A DNA stretch of 24,911 nucleotides from Gemmatimonadota bacterium (GTDB taxonomy: Bacteria > Gemmatimonadota > Gemmatimonadetes > Longimicrobiales > Longimicrobiaceae): the NCBI GenBank assembly GCA_019348475.1, contig JAHWJJ010000005.1, forward strand, positions 1-24,911. Direction: 5' to 3'. This document shows positions 21,600-24,911 of this stretch, one piece after another; the first letter of the stretch is position 1; each line of letters starts with the position of its first letter. The position numbers were made by a program, and so were the translations under genes. The notes beneath the pieces were generated by a model. The model was given only the letters and a program-made list of their open reading frames with translations, was not told where the DNA came from and searched no databases.

Positions 21600-22868
21600 T
21601 TACTGCGCAGGGGCCAGCGAGCGGAGCCACTCCGCCTCGAGCTCCGCCACGCTGCCGGGGACCGAGGGCGCGGCGCGCTTCGCCTCGGCCAGCGCCTGGT
21701 CCAGGGTGCGGCCCGCGGCCAGCCGCTCGGCCAGCGTGCGCAGGGCGGGCGCACCGCCGCGCTCGTGGATGAACTCGCCCAGCGAGAGCGCCTGCGCGTA
21801 GAACAGCCCGGCGTTCATGTTGCGCAGCAGCTGCCGCGCCGCCTCGCCCCGGACAACCTGCACGTCGCCGTCGGCGGACGGCCGCGGCATGGACCCGGCG
21901 CCCTGGACCGAGACCGCCACCCGCACGGGGTGGTCCATGCGCGCGAACTCCGCCAGCGGAATGCGCAGGTCCGGGTTCGCGCGCAGGTAGGCCCGGCGCC
22001 GCTCGCGCGCGGCGTCGCCTTCGCACAGCGTGGCGGCCATCTCGTCGAACCAGTCCGGCAGGGCGGGGTGCCCGTAGCCGCGGGTGGGGGCGTCGCGCCG
22101 GGCGGCGCGGTCCGCCACCCCCGCCACCAGCTGGTGGCACACCTCGTGGCCCAGCGTCTTTCCTTCCACCCGGAACTGCGCCGCCGCCCGCTGCCGTGCC
22201 TGCGCGGCCGCCGTGTCCCGGACGCCCCTGGCGTACTCCACGCGCGCCGGTGCGCCGCCGCGCAGCACGTCCAGCCGCACGGCTCCGCCCACAGGCACCG
22301 CCTCGAAGCGGCGGGCAATGGAGTCCAGCGCGGACCCGGCCGACCCGTTCACCCCCACCACGCGGTCGCCGGCGCGCAGCCCCGCCCGGTGCGCAGCGCC
22401 GTTCCCCGCAGCCACCACCCGCGTGGTCCCGTCCACCTGCTTGAGCAGCGCGCCGCCGTCCAGGGCGAACACCTCATCCTCGCCCGTGGGCGCCGCGGCC
22501 AGGTGCGCGCGGGTGACGAACGGGAGCAGCGGGACCCCGCGGCGGCGCAGCGGCTTCAGGTCCATGGCCCGGAGCGCCGCCGGGCTGTCCGCCAGCACCA
22601 CCACCAGCCCCGCCGGCTCGGTGCCGAAGCGGGCACGGAAGGTGGCGCGCGCCTCACGGACCTCCTCCACCCCCTCACGCAGCGCCTGCGCGGAAGGCGC
22701 GTACACCGTGTACCCGCCCGAATGCGCTACCGTATATCCTTCCGGTGGGTCCGGCGTGGAGAACGAAAACGCGTCACCGCGCATGAGTGCGATGGCCAGA
22801 AAGGCGGCGGCCACGCCCCCGGCCATGCTGGCGGCGTGCAGCGCGGGGCGCCTGCGGTCCTTCTTCAT
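21600..22868 (-). CDS. Membrane-anchored PDZ/HExxH zinc-protease-like protein
   Basis: This 422-aa protein has an N-terminal hydrophobic segment (residues about 14-30) acting as signal or anchor. Residues about 150-208 are a PDZ domain (AGLRAGDRVVGVNGSAGSAL, then a VRLDVLRGG strand). HEVCH at 241-245 is the HExxH zinc motif, and LPDWFDEMAATLCEG (270-284) has the downstream Trp and Glu of gluzincin-type peptidases (E276 as a likely third ligand). A periplasmic peptidase with a substrate-gripping PDZ is the best guess; the PDZ in front of HExxH is not the usual order for well-known proteases. AGGAAA precedes ATG 22868, which is preferred over the longer frame to 23000 because that would read through a terminator. 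Confidence 0.8.
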   Translation of the reverse strand: MKKDRRRPALHAASMAGGVAAAFLAIALMRGDAFSFSTPDPPEGYTVAHSGGYTVYAPSAQALREGVEEVREARATFRARFGTEPAGLVVVLADSPAALRAMDLKPLRRRGVPLLPFVTRAHLAAAPTGEDEVFALDGGALLKQVDGTTRVVAAGNGAAHRAGLRAGDRVVGVNGSAGSALDSIARRFEAVPVGGAVRLDVLRGGAPARVEYARGVRDTAAAQARQRAAAQFRVEGKTLGHEVCHQLVAGVADRAARRDAPTRGYGHPALPDWFDEMAATLCEGDAARERRRAYLRANPDLRIPLAEFARMDHPVRVAVSVQGAGSMPRPSADGDVQVVRGEAARQLLRNMNAGLFYAQALSLGEFIHERGGAPALRTLAERLAAGRTLDQALAEAKRAAPSVPGSVAELEAEWLRSLAPAQ

Positions 22869-22905
22869 GGATTTCCTGCGGGGGAACACGGCGTGGGGAA
22901 AGAGA

Positions 22906-22944
22906 GGCCGGGCCCGGCGCGGGAGTGCCGCGCCGGGCCCGGCC
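22906..22944 (-). terminator. Strong hairpin between the 56-aa peptide gene and the PDZ protease gene
   Basis: GGCCGGGCCCGGCGCGG and CCGCGCCGGGCCCGGCC form a perfect 17-bp stem with a five-base loop. It lies just behind the 56-aa peptide gene (minus strand) and separates the two genes' transcripts. Confidence 0.75.
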
Positions 22945-22960
22945 AGGCGGTGCCGATGGA

Positions 22961-23131
22961 TCAGATCAGCGCCAGCTCGCCATCCACGAACACGAACCAC
23001 ACCTCGTCCACATCACCGTTGCTGTCCACGAAGATGATCGAGGACTCGGTGGGCGCGGCCTGGGCGGTCGAGCCCGACAGGGCGACCACGGCGAAGGCGA
23101 ACGCGGCCAGGAAGGATTTGGCGTACCGCAT
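22961..23131 (-). CDS. Small exported peptide (56 aa)
   Basis: MRYAKSFLAAFAFAVVALSGSTAQAA is a clear signal peptide, leaving a mature peptide of about 30 acidic residues (SSIIFVDSNGDVDEVWFVFV, then DGELALI). It has no cysteine and no known family. GGAGG lies about 7 bases before ATG 23131. A TAGAAT on the minus strand (23222-23227) could be its -10, but no good -35 is at proper spacing. It has its own terminator at 22906-22944. A secreted signalling or structural peptide is possible; nothing shows which. Confidence 0.7.
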   Translation of the reverse strand: MRYAKSFLAAFAFAVVALSGSTAQAAPTESSIIFVDSNGDVDEVWFVFVDGELALI

Positions 23132-23236
23132 GGGGGGACCTCCGGAGAGATGAAAGGGGTGGCGCCTGCCGGGCGGCAGGGCCGGTGACGCAGTGAACCA
23201 CCTGCGTTGCACCGAGAAGCTATTCTAGGCAGCCCT

Positions 23237-24052
23237 TTACCGACAAGGTTGGCAGAGGCGGGGTGTTGCCGCTACGGTCACGGCGCGCGGACCTCCGCCG
23301 CGGCGCGCCAGCCAGCGGTCCAGCAGCCACTCCCACCCCAGCGTGCCGCGCACGGCCGCGGGCGTCACCCCGAACGCGCGGGAGAGCTGACGGCTGAAGC
23401 CGGAGTGGTCTGCGTAGCCCAGGTCCAGCGCCAGCTGCGACAGCCGCGCCTGTGGCTGGGCCTGGATGCACAGCGCGGCGTGCAGGGCGCGGGCCGCCTG
23501 GTGCCATGCCGAGGGCGGCGGAAGCCCCTTGCCCCGAAACCGGTGGCGCGCGGTGCGCTCCGACTCTCCCAGCGGGGCCAGCAGGTCGCCGAGCTGCGGG
23601 TGGCGGTGCGCATCTGCCACGATGCGCCTCACCAGCTCGGCTACCACCGGGGACAGCGCGCGGCCGCGCAGCGCCATCCACTCCACCACGTCGTCGCCCA
23701 GGTCGTCGGGGTGCGTCAGCACCGGCCGCAGCGCGTCCGCCATCCGCTCGGACGGGCCGACCACCGCGCGAACGCGCAGCCGCGCCGCGCGCTGGGCCAG
23801 CGCCATGGTGGCCGACGTGACCTCGGGCACCTGCACCACCAGTGGCGCGGTGGGAAAGCGGCGGCGTGCGTCGGCGACGGCCTGCGGAAGGAGCAGCCAC
23901 CCCGAGGGCGAGGCGTCGGCGTCCAGCACCAGCACGGTACCGCGGGGAAAGCAGCCGGGGGCCGCGCCCCGGGCGGGGACCGGTTTCGCCTCCAGGTACG
24001 GTGGCGACATGCAGCGAAGCGCCGGCTGCTGCGGCGGGGCGTGAGTGCACAT
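23237..24052 (-). CDS. AraC-type transcriptional regulator
   Basis: This 271-aa protein has a C-terminal AraC double helix-turn-helix (residues about 165-255). The second HTH reads LGYADHSGFSRQLSRAFGVTPAAVR, the classic AraC signature; the first is less conserved (ARLSQLALDLG). The N-terminal part (VLVLDADASPSGWLLLPQAV, TAPLVVQVPEVTSATMALAQ) resembles a receiver-like alpha/beta fold without a clear phosphorylation site. ATG 24052 is chosen because GGAAG precedes it; 24010 is an alternative. It is divergent from the gene at 24322, so it may control that gene or itself. Its Arg- and Ala-rich composition is in line with local GC. Confidence 0.82.
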   Translation of the reverse strand: MCTHAPPQQPALRCMSPPYLEAKPVPARGAAPGCFPRGTVLVLDADASPSGWLLLPQAVADARRRFPTAPLVVQVPEVTSATMALAQRAARLRVRAVVGPSERMADALRPVLTHPDDLGDDVVEWMALRGRALSPVVAELVRRIVADAHRHPQLGDLLAPLGESERTARHRFRGKGLPPPSAWHQAARALHAALCIQAQPQARLSQLALDLGYADHSGFSRQLSRAFGVTPAAVRGTLGWEWLLDRWLARRGGGPRAVTVAATPRLCQPCR

Positions 24053-24176
24053 GGAGGCTTCCGTGTGGGGGCACGGGAAGAAGGGCGCGGCGGAAGTCGC
24101 CGCCCGGAAGTGCCTTCGCGGGGCGTCGAGCGGCCGGCAAGCGGCCCTCCAGGTCTGTCCGGGGATGGTCCCACCA

Positions 24177-24205
24177 TGTGTAGCGGGGGCCGGGCAGAAA
24201 GTCAA
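24177..24205 (-). promoter_or_regulatory. Candidate promoter of the AraC-type gene
   Basis: On the minus strand, TTGACT (24200-24205) and TACACA (24177-24182) are 17 bases apart. The -35 is good and the -10 poor. It lies in the divergent gap 24053-24321, where nothing else is seen. Confidence 0.35.
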
Positions 24206-24321
24206 CTCTTGACGGATTCGGTATCCCATGCACCTTTCATGGTCCCCGGCCGCGGGCTTCGCCTCGCCCCGGGCCGTCCCGCCTTCCCCCGGATCACCCC
24301 ACGCGCAGGAAAGCCTTCTCG

Positions 24322-24911
24322 ATGTCCACTCCCGCGTTCGGTCTCCCGTGGGCGTTCGCCTTGGCCGCCGTGCTCGCCGCGTCCGCCTGCCGCGACGGCG
24401 CCGCTTCGGCCAGCGACGCCCCGCCCCGCGACAGCGCCGGCGTCCGCATCGTGCAGAGCGCCCGCCCCGCCTGGGGCGACCAGCGGCCGTGGACCGTTCA
24501 GCCGGAGCCCGCCCTGCAGATCGGGACGGTGGATGGGCCCGCCGAGCACCAGCTGACCGGGGTCACCGGCGCCGTGCGCCTGGCCGGCGGCGGGATCGTG
24601 GTGGCGAACGGAGGCGCGCAGGAACTGCGCTTCTACGACGGGCAGGGGCGCCTGGTGCGCGCCGTGGGGCGGGCGGGCGGGGGGCCGGGCGAGTTCCAGA
24701 CGCTGGACGCGCTGGTGCCGTACCGCGGCGACTCGGTGGCCGCCTGGGATACGCGACAGCGCCGGCTGAGCGTGTTCGGCGCCGACGGCGGGCTGGGACG
24801 GGTGCTGACCGTGCAGCAGGTGCAGGGCGTGTCGGCGCTGCTGCGCGGCGCACTCCACGACGGGTCGGTGGTGCTGGAGCCCACGGCCACGCTGGACGCC
24901 TTTCTGCGCAT
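24322..24911 (+). CDS. Lipoprotein with 6-bladed beta-propeller, 3' end cut by window
   Basis: The frame is open from ATG 24322 to the end of the window (196 codons). It starts with a lipoprotein signal (LPWAFALAAVLAASAC, Cys23). It continues with propeller blades: GGGIVVANGGAQELRFYDGQ, then GRLVRAVGRAGGGPGEFQ, then DSVAAWDTRQRRLSVFGADG. The GRAGGGPGEFQ turn is the same signature as in the protein at 19224, so the two are paralogues. It is probably envelope-anchored. No strong ribosome site is visible (AGGAAAGCCTTCTCG lies upstream). Confidence 0.85.
   Translation, partial: MSTPAFGLPWAFALAAVLAASACRDGAASASDAPPRDSAGVRIVQSARPAWGDQRPWTVQPEPALQIGTVDGPAEHQLTGVTGAVRLAGGGIVVANGGAQELRFYDGQGRLVRAVGRAGGGPGEFQTLDALVPYRGDSVAAWDTRQRRLSVFGADGGLGRVLTVQQVQGVSALLRGALHDGSVVLEPTATLDAFLR

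Noticed and set aside
20506..23153. Very long overlapping open frames on both strands around 20506-22140 (minus) and 21036-23153 (plus)
   Set aside because: They are shadows of the lipoprotein and PDZ-protease genes; they run through terminators and have biased Arg/Gly/Pro composition.
23207..24556. Plus-strand 449-codon open frame
   Set aside because: It lies opposite the AraC-type gene and then overlaps the beta-propeller lipoprotein in another frame; no motifs.
1..24911. tRNA, rRNA, insertion sequences, phage structural genes
   Set aside because: No tRNA or rRNA sequence, no transposase and no phage genes were recognised; the only recombinase is the integron integrase.

Overview
The window is about 25 kb of GC-rich bacterial chromosome. 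The taxon is inferred, not proven. A membrane-complex-II-type sdhAB pair, two 6-bladed beta-propeller proteins with the GRxGGGPGEF signature, a DUF3500 lipoprotein and many small exported proteins of this style suggest Gemmatimonadota, possibly Longimicrobium-like.

Layout. (1) 1-1995: 3' end of sdhA, complete sdhB and its terminator. (2) 2021-3506: a lower-GC stand-alone RelA/SpoT-domain (alarmone synthetase-like) gene. It is followed directly by a second, diverged copy of the sdhB 3' end with its own terminator-like hairpin, so the RelA/SpoT gene lies between two copies of the sdhB tail. (3) 3599-4478, minus strand: an integron integrase (IntI type, with catalytic residues and the IntI-specific insert) broken by a +1 frameshift and lacking its N-terminus. 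(4) About 4690-19060: a chromosomal integron cassette array. Almost all cassette genes are on the plus strand and separated by attC sites. The commonest attC family has a 16-bp stem with one bulged A; a second family has a CAGGCG(A)C / GCGCCTG box; a few sites fit neither. Many sites are whole and many are half sites, fusions or cores only. Cassette products include a PD-(D/E)XK-like protein, a membrane protein, an 83-aa protein, a serine beta-lactamase-family hydrolase, a GT2 glycosyltransferase, an OsmC/Ohr protein, a broken exported protein, an 8-cysteine secreted peptide with its own promoter, a DUF3500 lipoprotein, a small lipoprotein, an HXXEE membrane protein, a SAM methyltransferase, a formate/nitrite-type transporter and an exported protein of unknown function. 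(5) Near the distal end (17881-18070 and 19148-19197) are decayed pieces of sdhA and sdhB, so the island appears to have grown in, or beside, a duplicated sdhAB locus. (6) 19224-24911: ordinary chromosome with two beta-propeller genes, a lipoprotein, a PDZ/HExxH protease-like protein, a 56-aa exported peptide and an AraC-type regulator.

The array looks like an ageing sedentary integron. The local integrase is inactivated, attC sites are half lost, and several cassettes carry frameshifts, a stop codon or deletions. The items most worth a second look are the mixed and hybrid attC sites, the sdhAB relics at both ends, the RelA/SpoT gene between sdhB tails, the Cys-rich peptide cassette with a TATAAT promoter, and the ECK-motif protein in the first cassette position.
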